A DNA stretch of 64,000 nucleotides from Epinephelus fuscoguttatus (Eukaryota; Chordata; Actinopteri; Perciformes; Serranidae): positions 42,465,100 through 42,529,099 of the forward strand of contig NC_064766.1 in the NCBI RefSeq assembly GCF_011397635.1, given 5' to 3'. The notes under the pieces are model-generated. The model worked only from the letters and a program-made list of their open reading frames with translations, did not search any database and was not told the DNA's origin. Below are positions 42,080 to 54,900 of this stretch, in pieces (position 1 is the first letter of the stretch; every line of letters begins with the position of its first letter). The position numbers and the translations under genes are program-made.

Positions 42080-42819
42080 TTGATCGGTGATTGACTTCAC
42101 GGCCCAGTGTGGGAGGGGACCGGTGACTGTGGCAGATCACACCCGGCAGACGGTGTGTTCTCAGCGGGCAGGATGCCATGTGGATGCGGGCTGCTGTCCT
42201 GCAGCATGCAGGTTACACCGCCGCCTCCGAGCCGCTGATTAGCACCGCGACAGGCCGGGGACGGAGACCCGAGCAGCCCGCAGACCTGATGACTTTCTGC
42301 ACACTCCTCCGGAGCAGACAGGCAGCCGCTCTCCTCCGCGTCTCCCCGGCCGCATCTCTGTTGGCGGCTGGCCGTCGGGTCCCCGGGCCCCAGTCCTCTG
42401 TCTCCCCGCCGGTTTCAGCATCTGGACCCGGACCAGGTTCAAGTCAGGAGGGGAGGTTTCCAGCAAAGGACGCTGTCGCAGTTACATTTTGAACACAGTG
42501 ACAAAATGCGAGGTTGAAACACACAAAGTGAAGCTGACAGTTGCTGATGTTAAGTAGTTTTCAGCGGGTTTGGCTGCTGTTTTCCCCGCTGTCTCTGGTT
42601 TCATCCTCCGCCTTTGTCCTCATGTTTTCTCCCGGAGTTCCTCCCCCTGCGGCGCTGGGCGGAGTTTCATACCGGACTAGACGCTCCTTTTGTCGGATTC
42701 GTTTCGAGCTGACTCCCCGGGGTTTACGGCTGAAAAAAACACACTTTGAAAGTCCCGAAATAATCCAAACGACCACAGTGGTGTGCAGTGTGAAGCCGGG
42801 TCTCTGTCTCAGGCTGAAG
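42080..42819 (+). promoter_or_regulatory. ubtf: candidate ubtf promoter and untranslated first exon
   Basis: From about 42110 base composition turns GC-rich with many CpG (for example CCGCCGCCTCCGAGCCGCTG), unlike flanking DNA. A strong donor AAG|GTGAGTAG is at 42820. The next plus-strand acceptor with a ubtf exon is at 44534. The 105-codon open frame at 42178-42492 looks incidental. No TATA box is obvious, as expected for a housekeeping gene. CpG-rich DNA continues into the intron to about 44000. The transcription start is not visible. Confidence 0.55.
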
Positions 42820-44489
42820 GTGAGTAGTTAGATGTGATTTTAAACAGATTTGTGGGGTTTTCTGGTCGTTTGTCCCCGAGTCACCAGAACATTCATGGCG
42901 GCTTCGCAGTGGAGGCTTGTGGGGCAGCAGCGAGTCATCCAGCCGCTCAGCACCGAAACCACCACATGCAGCAGTTTGGCACTTTAATACCTGACAGCAC
43001 AGAAACATCTCATCATTTTCAGGCCGATATTTTTACAACCAAACACACACATGTCGACGGATTCTGTCATTTTAGCAGTTTTGCTAAATGATGCGATTAA
43101 CGTTATGTGCTGCACGTGTCAAACACGACTTTAAACAGGTTTTTATTTGAGGCCGTGTTTTTCACCTCTTCGCTAAAATCGCAGTTTAAATACGTTTAAT
43201 GGCAAAGCTTGACGCTAGCTTGTGTCTCGAGTAGCTCTCTGCGTGCCAGCGGAAGCTACGTGGTGACTCCTGCCGGAGGACGGACGCCATTACCGGGGCA
43301 GCTGGAGCCTGGCGGCCCGCTGGCCTCAGTTGTCGCGGTGCGGTCACGTCTCAGCGACAAACTGCATTTAGAAACCATAAAACTAAAGTCAGCCGCAGAC
43401 ACGTCTCATGTAACTCGAGTTAATACGCTCATCAGAGGATTTTGGTGATTTCGGCTCGTAAACAGTTTATTTCAACAAACTTGTTGAGAGCAGACCCGAC
43501 CGGCTCTCTACCGCCCTCCGTGCTTTATTTTGGGTGAAGCATTTTTCACAAAGAGCCAGTTTCAAACTTCATGTCAAAAAGATAAAATAAAAGCTTCCTG
43601 GTGTGTTGGGTTTATGCCGAACTGGAGATTTGGTCACACAGTGTGGTGTGAACGTCTCACCTGAGCTGTGTGTGTCACTGTGATCACACCTGATTTAAAG
43701 TGGCAGTTTGTTGAACGGAGTTTGGTCCAGTCCAGTCCGCCCTCTGACTGACCTGCTCCGGGTCAAACCGCTCTGAGCTCACCGACAGCTGCTCAGCTCT
43801 TTCACACACTCTGTGTGTCTCACCAGAGGTACCGACACAAACCTCCTGGTCTGCGACCCTCAGTTTGACCTTGTCAGCGGGTCGCGGTGACGCCACAGCC
43901 GGGGAAAGGTTGCCTCGCCCGGTCAGTCAGGGTCAGTCAGGCCGGGATCAGAGCGCTGTGGGCGGGCAGGAGCAGGCGGAGCAGCCGCTCAGAAATCTGT
44001 GATCACAACCAAACAAACCTGTAATATAATGCAGTTATTATAATAATGATAATATTCTGACAGCTTCAGTTCGGTTACTTGTTTCCTTTTTTTTTTTTGT
44101 TTTAGAGAATTCAGCTGAATCACAGGTGTAATTTTCATCATCACCTGTCATCAGACATAAGTGATGATGAGGTCACATGACAACAGATCAGTCTCCATGA
44201 CAACTGCAGATGAGGCCCATGTGATTCAGCTGAAAGCTCTGTGACCTTTCAGTCTCACTGTGGAAGACATTAGATCACACAGGTGTCCCGACTGAGGTGG
44301 ACAGCTGTGGTGTAGTGGTGGTTGATGAGGTGGGTGCACTGCCAGGTCCACAGGTAGGTCACTGATGAGGAGGTGGACAGACTCTCCTATTACAGAGCCT
44401 GTTCAGCTGCTCAGTGGGTCTACCTGAGCGTACGCTGCACTACACCACTGCTGGACACTGATTGTCAATGTGGACATGTCTCTGTATTA

Positions 44490-44531
<42 letters not shown>

Positions 44532-44534
44532 CAG

Positions 44535-44937
44535 AGGGAGGGGACGGAGTCTTCTCCGTCAGTCGCTGCATGATGAACGGCAGCAGCAGCGTCTCCACGG
44601 CTCAGAGTGCCAGGATCAAAAGTGAACCAGGTAACTGCCCACTTCCTGTGACCTCATCAACACCTGTCTCACTCTCCTGTCCCCTCTGTCATGTTTTACT
44701 CTCTGCTGACATGCTGCTGTACCTGACAGGTGTGTGTGTGTGTGTGTGTGTGTGTCAGCAGATGATTGGACAAAGGAGGACTGTCTGACTCTGCTGGAGA
44801 GGATTCGCAGTCTCCTGCCGGACGCAGACGGGATGAAATATAAGACCACAGAGTCGCACTTCGACTGGGACAAAGTTTGTTTCGGCAGCTTCACCGCAGA
44901 AATGTGCCGCCAGAAATGGCAGAAAGTCTCATCAGAG
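44535..44937 (+). CDS. ubtf: ubtf exons 2-3: start codon and N-terminal dimerisation region
   Basis: Exon 2 (44535-44630) has a short 5' untranslated stretch then [20 protein letters not shown]. Its acceptor follows a TG microsatellite (44494-44530). Exon 3 (44762-44937, or 44759 with an alternative CAG acceptor adding one residue) gives [36 protein letters not shown] and [13 protein letters not shown], the region N-terminal to box 1 used for dimerisation. It is well conserved with UBF KTTESHMDWEKVAF. Confidence 0.93.
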
Positions 44938-47900
44938 GTACACATCACCATGGCAACCATCCCATAACTTATACCCGATTACTCCTTGATGTCATTCTGC
45001 TGTTTGGTCTGTTTAATCCTCTTAAAACTGCAGGATTCAAATCCCCTAATTTATTCCAGTCCATGAGTGTCTCCAGTAATTAGTCCCACGTCTAATAAAC
45101 CTGTAAAAAATCTCTTTAATTAGCAGCTAAGAATATTTAACTGAAATCCCTTAACCTGAAAAGCTCCTTAAAGCTTCTGTATGTAAGTGTCAGTAACCTC
45201 TCTCTCTGAGGTCATTAGTGAGCTGCGGTCAGTGTCCTGCGTGGTGATGAGCGAGGGCCTGAAAGTCAGCGACAACAGTGACAAACAGCGTATGGACTGA
45301 CGGACCGTCATCATGTTGACAGAAAGCAGAGAAACAATATTTAGAGTAACATTATTATCTCTAATGATCCTATATTCCATTCAGACCATCGGCTCTGTGA
45401 TACGAACGAGCTCATTGTTCCACGTAGCGTAGCTTTACAGCTACATGGCTAAGCTAAGCTCAGGTTATGGTCGTTAGCCGCCCTGCTAGCTGTAACTTAG
45501 CTACACTGCGTGGGTCTAGTTTTGGTTGCTTCATAGCTGATAAAGTAATTTGCAAACCAGCTGCTGGAGTCTGGAGGAGTTAACTGATATCCACTCAAGA
45601 TAGTATTTTGCTACGTTAGCTTGCTAGCAGTTTGTCCAGACGTTAGCTCAGGTTAGGGTTAGCTCATTGGCTGCTGCATCACTCTTGGCTGGTAGAAAGC
45701 TCTTGTACCGTTACACCAGTTATGGTTGGCAAAAACAACACCATTTGTCACATTAGCGGTGAAGTAATTTGGAAAGCTAGCCGGCTGATGTGTCCACTCA
45801 GTATTTTGCTTGTGATGACGTTACAGAGAAAGTAAGCTAAGGTTAGCCAGCTAGCTGTAACCAAGCTAGATTGTATTGATATGGTGTTGGCTACTTTGCT
45901 AAATTTGCGGCAAGTCGGCTAATTGACCAACCCAGTCAGCCCTGGAGTCTGGATATCGTCAAAGACATTCATCACTTGTGTTCCGTTAGCTAGCTAACTT
46001 GATCTGCATTAGAAAGCAAGCTAATGTTATCTCGCATTAGCTAGCTAAAACTACGCTGTCGGAATGTTTTTTGTTGTTTGATGAAGACTCTGATGTGGGC
46101 CACAGGCTGACACGTGTTGGCTACACACGATAAAGTTAAGTGTAAGTTAAAATAACCCCGTGGAGGAATCCACAAGAAAAGCACTGGAGCACTTGTGATG
46201 AATTTATTAATGACTAACGTTTCGACACCAACTGCGTCTTCATTAGAGTCAAACAGTACAGGTGCCAGGTAAGAAGGTTAAACACATAGAGACTCTTCTC
46301 ATTGGTTTACAGAGAGTGGGAGGTAACCCAACAATTAGCCAATAGTACTGTGACAGCACTCACACAGCTCGTCAGTACCAGAATACACCACCAGTGCAGT
46401 AAAAACAATCCCATCCAAATATATACAATCTTAGCATTGCATTACAGGAAGCAAGAGAGGTTAAGCTCCTCATTCAGTGGTTCAACTGTTTTGAGGGCGT
46501 GTGTTCAGATAGTGGTTTAACGCCTCAATGCCTGCGTGATGTGGGATGCATGTGTAGAAGCTTTGGACGTCGCAGGTGACTAAAATAAAGTCTTTTTCAG
46601 TCACAAAACCGTTCACAAGGTTCAAAACATCTGTCGTATCACCAAGATAGGAGGGGAGTTTGACAACCATCTTTTCTAGGAAAAAGTTCAGATACTGTGA
46701 TGAAGGTTCTGTGAGACAGCCAGTGCTGGATACTGTGGGTCTGAGAGGCGGATTGTTAAGTGCTTTGTGATTTTTGGAAGGCTGTAAAAGACTGGGCATA
46801 TGGGGTGTTGCACAGACTTCTTTTCCTCCAGACCAAATGTGTTGACTAATGGGGATGTCACTTTGAGAAACATCACAGTTGACATTAATGTAATGATAGA
46901 GAAGCCACACCTTTTAAAAAGAAATCGAGGTTCATTCCCCACTCCAACCTCAATCCCTCCATCATCACATACAGCCACCTGGTAGAAAATGATTTAATTA
47001 CAGCCTGTAATAAGAAAAGCAAAGAGACAGACTATAAGAAAAATCTATCAGAGGCTGAAATCAAATGTCTCAATGAACTTGAAAAAAGAAATGACATTAT
47101 CATAGAGTCTCTATGTGACTTGGAGGATATTTAACCTTCTTACCTGGCACCTGTACTGTTTGACTCTGATGAAGATGCAGTTGGCGTCGAAACGTTAGCC
47201 GTTAATAAATTCATCACAAGTGATCTGAGTGCTTTTCTTCTGGATTCCTCCACGGGGTTATTTTGATCTGTGCTGTCCTGTTCTGAGAAGCACTGACCTC
47301 CAATTGCGGAAGGGCTGAAGCACAAGAGATTCCCTCTACCTGAAGTGTTAGTCTGCAGTAAAGTTAAGTGTAAGTGGTCTGCAGTAAAGTTAAGTACAAG
47401 TCTGTATGAGCTGATGAATGTGTACCATGAGTACGTTTCCAGAGGCAGGTTGAATAGATGAATGAATGAATGAATGAATGAATGGGAGGATCGAGGACAG
47501 ATCTCTGAGGAACTCCACTGTGACACTTTGACCTTTCTGAGGAGTCGTCATCAGAGGAGATGAAGCAGGATGTAGCAAATGAGTGAGGACTCACAGGTTC
47601 TGATGTTTCTAACGAACACTGTCTTGTTTTGGGTTTCAGGTTCGAAAGTACAGAACAATGACGGAGCTCATCGTGGACGCCATGGAGTTCGTCAAGAATC
47701 CGTATAAAGGCAAGAAACTGAAGGTGAGACTGCTGATCCTCTCTGAGAGAGACCAGGGACAGGTTGCACAAAAGACCTTAGGTTAAGAGTTTCGTCAAAG
47801 TCGAGGTTAAGGATTTCCTTAAAATAAAATTGGTTCCACAAAACACCCATAAGTCTTCTCCTTAAGGTTTACTTAAGGGGCAGCAGTAGCTCAGTCCATG

Positions 47901-48893
47901 GGGACTTGGGTTGGGAACCAGAGGGTCGCTGTTCAAGTCTCGGTCCAGACCAAATATGGTGTGTGGACTGGTAGCTGGAGAGGTGCCAGTTCACTGCCGA
48001 GGTGCCCTCGAGAAAGGCACCGACCCCCCCGACCGCTCGGGGCGCCTGACCATGGGCAGCCCCCTCACTCTGACATCTCTCCACTTAGTGCATGTGTGTG
48101 TGTTTCTGACCTGTGTGTTAATGACAAGGGAGTGGAATAACTGAATTTATTTACTGAACTGATTAATAAAGTGGTGATGATAAAGTGTGATTAAAAAGTG
48201 ATTAAAAAAATAAAATAAAATGTTCACTGAAGTGCAACATGACAGAGTTTTCGGTGATAAATAAAAACTAACCCTAACCCTGATCCTTTGGATCAGATTT
48301 ATTCTTCCTCTGATGGTATTCCTCCAGACGTTTCATCTTTTCCTCCTCTGGCCTGTTTGGTTTGATTCTCTTCACTACTTCTTTCTTCTGTCAAACCATG
48401 AGCCGACTCTGAGACAATATCAGGCATCACAAACAAACAGTCTCCATGGAAACTGTCACCGCTGTAATATAGCTTTCAACTCAGTGTGTGAGTTTTTCCT
48501 TAACTAGGGAAACTTTTAAGGGATGCTGTACAAATGTTTAAGTCCCTCAGCTGAGGAGAAATTAAACCTTAAGTGTCATACTTTAAGGACAAAACTCAAG
48601 GTGTTGTGTGCAAACAGCCCCAGGTCTCATTTACTGGAGCCCGGACAGAGACCGAACTTTAGATCAGACTGCTCCTGTTGCTCTGACCTGTGACCTTTGA
48701 CCCTGACTCTCATGTTCAAACAGACTCATCCAGATTTCCCAAAAAAACCCCTGACTCCATACTTCCGCTTCTTCATGGAGAAACGAGCCAAGTACGCCAA
48801 AATCCACCCGGAGATGAGCAACCTGGACCTGACCAAGATCCTGTCCAAGAAGTACAAAGAGCTGCCCGACAAGAAGAAGGTCTGATATAGACT

Positions 48894-48936
<43 letters not shown>

Positions 48937-51900
48937 TAATGTATCATCAGAAGTGAAAGGGTTAATCCGGCCTGGTGCTGGTGACTCCTCTGCTCTTCCT
49001 TATTTTGTCTTCTTCACTTTCCTGCAGCAAAAATACATCACAGAGTTCCAGCGAGAGAAGGAGGAGTTTGAGAAGAACATGGCTCGATTCAAGTGAGTTC
49101 ATCTACGACCAACTTCAAACTAACTTCACCTCCCAGCTGACTGTTGACACCTCATCGTGAGCAGTTATTGTTAGCATGTGTTTAGCATGTAGCGTGTCTA
49201 ACGTCAGCTGACCTGCAGGGAGGACCATCCGGAGCTGATTGAGGAGAGGAAGAAGTCCGACCTGCCAGAGAAACCCAAAACTCCTCAACAGCTGTGGTAC
49301 AACCACGAGAAGAAGACCTACATGAAGCTCCACCCAGAGGTACACACACAATACACACATTATACACACTGAGACACACTCACAGTGGGTGTGTGTGTGG
49401 TGTCATATAAACACACAGTCAGTGAGTGAATGTGTTTGTTGTGTGCAGGTGAGTCAGAAGGAGCTGAAGGAGGCTCTGAGGAGACAGTGGTCCCAACTGT
49501 CTGACAAGAGAAGACTCAAGTGGATCAGCAAAGCCCTGGAGCTCCAGAAGGACTATGAGGTACCAGAACCAGACCAGACTTAGCTGAGCCAGACCGACCT
49601 GAACCAGACTGAACCAGACCGACCTGAACCAGACTGAACCAGACTGACCTGAACCAGACTGAACCAGACCGACCTGAACCAGACTGAACCAGACTGACCT
49701 GAACCAGACTGACCTGAACCAGACTGACCTGAACCAGACTGAACCAGTCTAGACCAGACCAAACCAGATTGAACCAGACTGAAGCCAGATGATTCTCAGC
49801 ATGAGCAGGTGTCTGTACTGAGATCACATGTTGATCTGTGTGATATCATGTGTGATGTCATGTGTGATGTCATGTGTGATGTCATGCAGGGCAGTATGAG
49901 AGCGTATCATGAAGCTCACCCTGACGTGAACTCTGACGATCACGTCCGCTCGGTCCTCACTAAAGCAGAGAGACAGCTGAAGGACAAGTTTGACGGACGG
50001 CCTACGAAACCACCGCCGTGAGTCTGAATTCACTTTCTGCTAACGAGCTAAATGCTAATGAGCTAAATGCTAATGCACCCATGAACAGGAAGTTTATCAG
50101 CTGATGTTCGATGAGTAAGAGGGTAATGAAATGGTGACAGGCCGCCGGTGACCTAGCGAATGTTGACAGGATGTTAGTGTGTGTTTGGAGAGTGGGCGTG
50201 GCTAACAGCTGTGTGTTCCTGGCCAGTAACGGCTACTCTCTGTACTGTGCGGAGCTGATGGTGAACATGAAGGACGTCCCGAGCACGGAGCGGATGGTGC
50301 TGTGCAGTAAACAGTGGAAGATGATGACGCAGAAAGAGAAGGACATGTTCCAGAAACGCTGTGAGCAGGTTGGTGTCAACACGCCAGCATCACGCCAGGA
50401 TTCACCTCCTCTTAATGTGAAATCTGCTCTCACTTCCTGTTTCTGTCTAACCTTTGTGTTTCAACAGAGAAAGAAGCAGTATGACATCGACCTGCAGCGG
50501 TTTCTGGAGGTACGTCAACATGGCATCATCAGCTGCTTCCTACAGATGTAAAAACATGAACCAGCTCAGTGCAAACACTGAAACGCCTCCGTCAGAAAAA
50601 GTTACCTCTGTTTGTAAAGAGTTCAGACAGCTTCACACACAGGAAGTTAATCCGACCGCAACAGGAAACAATCCGTCAAATATTCATCCGATAAAATCGC
50701 AGTTCACAAACTCAGACAGGAAGTCAAAGACACGACGACGTGAACACTGAGGGTCGATATGAACGTAACGTCGGCTCGTTTGTTTTTCAGAGTCTCCCGG
50801 AGGAGGAACGAGATCGAGTCATGGGTGAGGAGAAACTGGGTGGAGCCAGACTGGGAGGGGGTGTGGCCGCCAGCCCGCACAGAGCCAAGTCTCCTTCCGT
50901 CAAGGTCTGAACGTTCTTCTTTAACTCCAGGTCGGATCCCTGTGACTATGAACTCACCTGTCAGGTGGTGTTTCTCCTGTTGTCCCAGGAGCGGTGTCGG
51001 GAGGCGGAGCCAGAGACGTGGGCACCTGCCGGACCACCGAAAGACAGACGGGATGGGAAGAAGGCGGCAAAGCTTCCAGTGACACCAAAAACAGCCGAGG
51101 AGATGTGGCAGCACAGTGTGATTGGAGACTACCTGGCTAAATACAGAGTGAGATCATTATTGTTGTTGTTCTTGTCAATATTCACCTTCAGTTTGATCAG
51201 CTGTCGACAAAAACACCTCAGATTCATTAAACACTTTTATTAGGAGGAAATACACAACGATGAATCGCAGCTGTGTCACACTAACGACGCTCCGCCTCTT
51301 TCACCTTGAATGTTTTCAGAAATAAACTTTGTGAATTGTCTGGTTGAGATATCAGAATGTTATTTCCTGTTTGAAGCAGTGAGAGAGAACTAGACTCCGC
51401 CCAGCTAGCAGACATTTATCCAATCAGTGCATTTGATGATACATCATCAGTGTGAATGGCATGAAGCAGCAGCGCGCCCCACAGCGTCCACACAGGAACT
51501 GGGGGAAATGTAGTGTACAGGGTTTGACTGTTGGTCATGTGACTTGCTCTGCAGAGCGACCGCAGGAAGGCTCAGGTGGCGATGGAGGCGGCCTGGAAGT
51601 CGATGGAGAAGAAGGAGAAGATTCCTTGGATCAAGAAGGCAGCAGAGGATCAGAAGCGTTACGAGGTTCAGTACCATCCCGTGGTCAGTGAGCCACACCC
51701 CCCATACACTGACCCCGCCCACCTCTAAATTTTTTCAATTAAAGAAAAACAAAAAGTCACCAAACGTGTTTACAGAAACTAAAATATTTTGAAAGAAAGC
51801 ACGCCTGGCCTGGTGAACCACCTCGGGTTAAAAAGGCGTGTTTTCTTTTTCAAGTTGCTCGATACACTGTACGAGGAAAAAAAATGACCAAAAACTTTTG

Positions 51901-54900
51901 GAAAAATAGCTAATTTGTTTTGTTTTTTTTCAGTGGCCAAAAAATTTCATAGAAAAATAAACGGCAAACACTTGTTGAAGAAAAACTAATAGCTAGAATT
52001 TTAAAAAAAAAGAAAATTGACAAAAAATTTCAAAGAAAAAAAAGTGCCGATTTTATTTTAAAGAAAACATGCGTAGAAGTCACGTTTTCTTTAACACCAC
52101 AAAAAGTTTTCTCACTTTATTCATGAATTTAAATGTTAATCTGTTTAACTGTGTATTGATTATTGATTGGAAGCCGTCACACTGACAGGATATAGTATTA
52201 ATACTCTAAACGACCCCCCTGTCGTCCCTCTGTGGACGCGTCTCATGGAGTTTGTACAAGGCGTTGCACTGACTGTGGGTGTCCTGCAGAGGGAGCTGTT
52301 GGAGATGAGAGCTCCAGCGGCGGCAGCGGCGCCGGCTCAGAGCCAGAGGAAACCCAAGTTTGATGGAGAACCGAAGAAACCTCCAGTGTGAGTCTGACTG
52401 TCGCTCTCATGTTGAGTTCAGTGACACCGACAGGAAGTGTTTAACGAGCTGAACTGATGATGTAATGATGAACTGACGCTGTGGTAACGAACAGGTCATG
52501 ACACGCTGTGTTTTACTGCAGCTTTATTTCACTGTTTACATCACGACTTCAACAGTCAGCTGGTCGTTATGTTCTGGATTAATCAGCCAATGAATGAATG
52601 AATGAATGAGTGATGTGTTTGGTGGCAGATGTTCACTGTAGAATCCAGCATGTTGGAGAAATCTTGACATGTTTGGAGGAACCAGTGAACTTCTGTCTTC
52701 CTCAAAGAATTTAAGCGGCCTTGTAGTAAGCCCCTCCCCCTGCTGACTCTGTCCAATAGGAGCGGGTATCAGATGTTCTCCCAGGAGCTGCTGACCAACG
52801 GCGAGCTGAATCACTTCAGCCTGAAGGAGCGCATGGTGGAGATCGGGAAGAGGTGGCACAAACTGAGCCAGAGTCAGAAAGACAAGTACAAGAAGATGGT
52901 GGAGGAGCAGCAGGTGGAGTACAAGGCCGAGCTGGAGGACTGGGTCAAGGTAACTCACACTGTCGCCACGGCAACCGCCCATGTCTGGAGAACAGCGTCC
53001 GTTCAGCACCTGATGGCGCCCGACGTGTAACATGAACCATAAAACTTAATTCATCTGAAGGGAAAATTGAATTGAACGATAACAACTTTATGAACGATGC
53101 AACAACGACAGAGAAACGTGAACTAAACACAGCTGCAGCTTTATTTATCATCTTCATCGTCTTCATCATCATCATCAACAGTTTCAGAGAGGCAGCCGTG
53201 ACGCTCCTCCGCCTGTTGCTCATTAAATATCTATTTTAAAAAAACTCACAGCAAAATCTGAACCCGAGACATTAAATGGAAAACAGCTAAAATATTGATG
53301 AGATGGAAAATAAATGAAGTCAGTGTGAACAGGAGCACAGTGAGTGTAAATATCAATAAAAAGGGACTGTTGTATATTTATCGGGGGGGGGGGGGGGGGG
53401 TCTGATGATTGTAAGTGTGCTGGTGATTTCTACCTGACGAAACACATAGAGTCAGAAACTCGTCTTTCTGTACGTTTAACTCAAACAGTCCAGACTGAGC
53501 TGAGTACGCAGAGCGAGGCTGTCAGGGATCTTTAACCAGCGTCTCATCCAGTCACGCCCTCTGACATCACGTGAAGCACTCGCAGCTTGTTCCACGCCGA
53601 CAGACGGTAAACGTCATGTGGGCCACTCGATCCTCTGACGTCCTGACGAGACATAAAATGCAGCGTTACATCACGTTCTCTCTGACGACGGCTCAGAGGC
53701 CAAAAAGTTTCCGTTACAGAGGTGTTACATGCTGCATAGATTTGACATAAATGTATAATGTTTATTATAGTGTTGATTACCATTTAAATTACATTCATAA
53801 TTTCCATCACAAACATTAAAGGTTGGAGATGAAGAAAGCCTCAGTTTGTCCCTTCTGTGGATGATGCTGGTGCCTTCGGACAAACGCTTTGTTTTTAGCC
53901 CAATGTATGTTTTTCTTTTTTCTGATGGAAGCATGTATCGCACATGATGTGTTCAGGGACCACTGGAAAAAGACAATTGCAAAGAAAAAAAAAATACGAT
54001 GGCCAAATTTTTCTAAAGACCCTCCAAACCTCCGTGAGGACGTCACAAGCACCGCGGGGTCAGAGGCGATGGGTTCTTTAGAACTCACCCAGTACTTTAA
54101 AAATGACAAAAACTTTAAAGACAAACATTAGTAATATAATGAATACCAAAAATGTAATTGACACACTTTTTTTCACCATCCCCCGCCGTAAGTGACGAAC
54201 AGTCCCTAAAGTACACAGAGAGGTCAGAGCCAATCACAGCTCAGACAGCTTTCATGATGTGACTGTTGCTAAGCGAAGTTGCTCTGACGCCAGTCTGTGG
54301 ATGAAGATGGACAACACGTCCCACAGAGCTGAACCGTCGTCCTCTGGTGACGTCATTTAGGGATTGGGGGCGGAGCCAGCCACCAGGGGATGTTTAGTCA
54401 TAGCGTCCATCTTTATTAATCAGTCTGTGTGACACACAAACAATGAATGTCTAATTTTGTTGTTGTTGTCTTCAGTCTCTGTCTCCTCAGGACCGAGCCG
54501 TCTACAAAGAGTTCTCCTCCTCGGTGAGTGTGGAAAGTTTTTGTCCAATCACAGTCGTTGTTTGCAATAACTCTGGGTAGAAACACTGCATCACATAAAT
54601 AAAATCAAATGACGCTGAACAAACGCTGCATCAGTTGGTCCGATTTCAGCCACCTGGAAAAATCCGTATCAGTTTTTCAGAGCCAGACTCCATCAGTCGC
54701 TGTGTGAGGAGCAGATATCTGAATACAGCTGTAGGTGTCGTAGGTGACGTGTGTCCACAGCAGGACGCTGCTCAGCTTCTGTCTCTGTGAGTTTCATTCA
54801 TCACAGCTGAAACCTCAACAACACAGAACAGCAGATGATCCCAGCAGAAGCATCTCAGAGGTTTAACTAACGTTCTTTAAACGTTGCAGCTCAACCCTTC

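Larger units (their letters stand above)
46149..47265. mobile_element. Penelope-like retroelement, two parts head to head
   Basis: Left part (minus strand, 46910-46482): RT of Penelope type with [40 protein letters not shown] and [20 protein letters not shown]. Right part (plus strand, 46940-47115): the upstream coding segment, [20 protein letters not shown] then [14 protein letters not shown]. Each part runs outward into the same terminal sequence, so 46149-46290 and 47125-47265 are inverted copies. The coding parts are therefore inverted at about 46920. No intact ORF and no GIY-YIG domain remain. Confidence 0.82.

Noticed and set aside
42178..42492. 105-codon frame as an alternative ubtf N-terminus
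   Set aside because: It lies in GC-rich promoter-like DNA, matches no UBF isoform I know, and stops before the donor at 42820.
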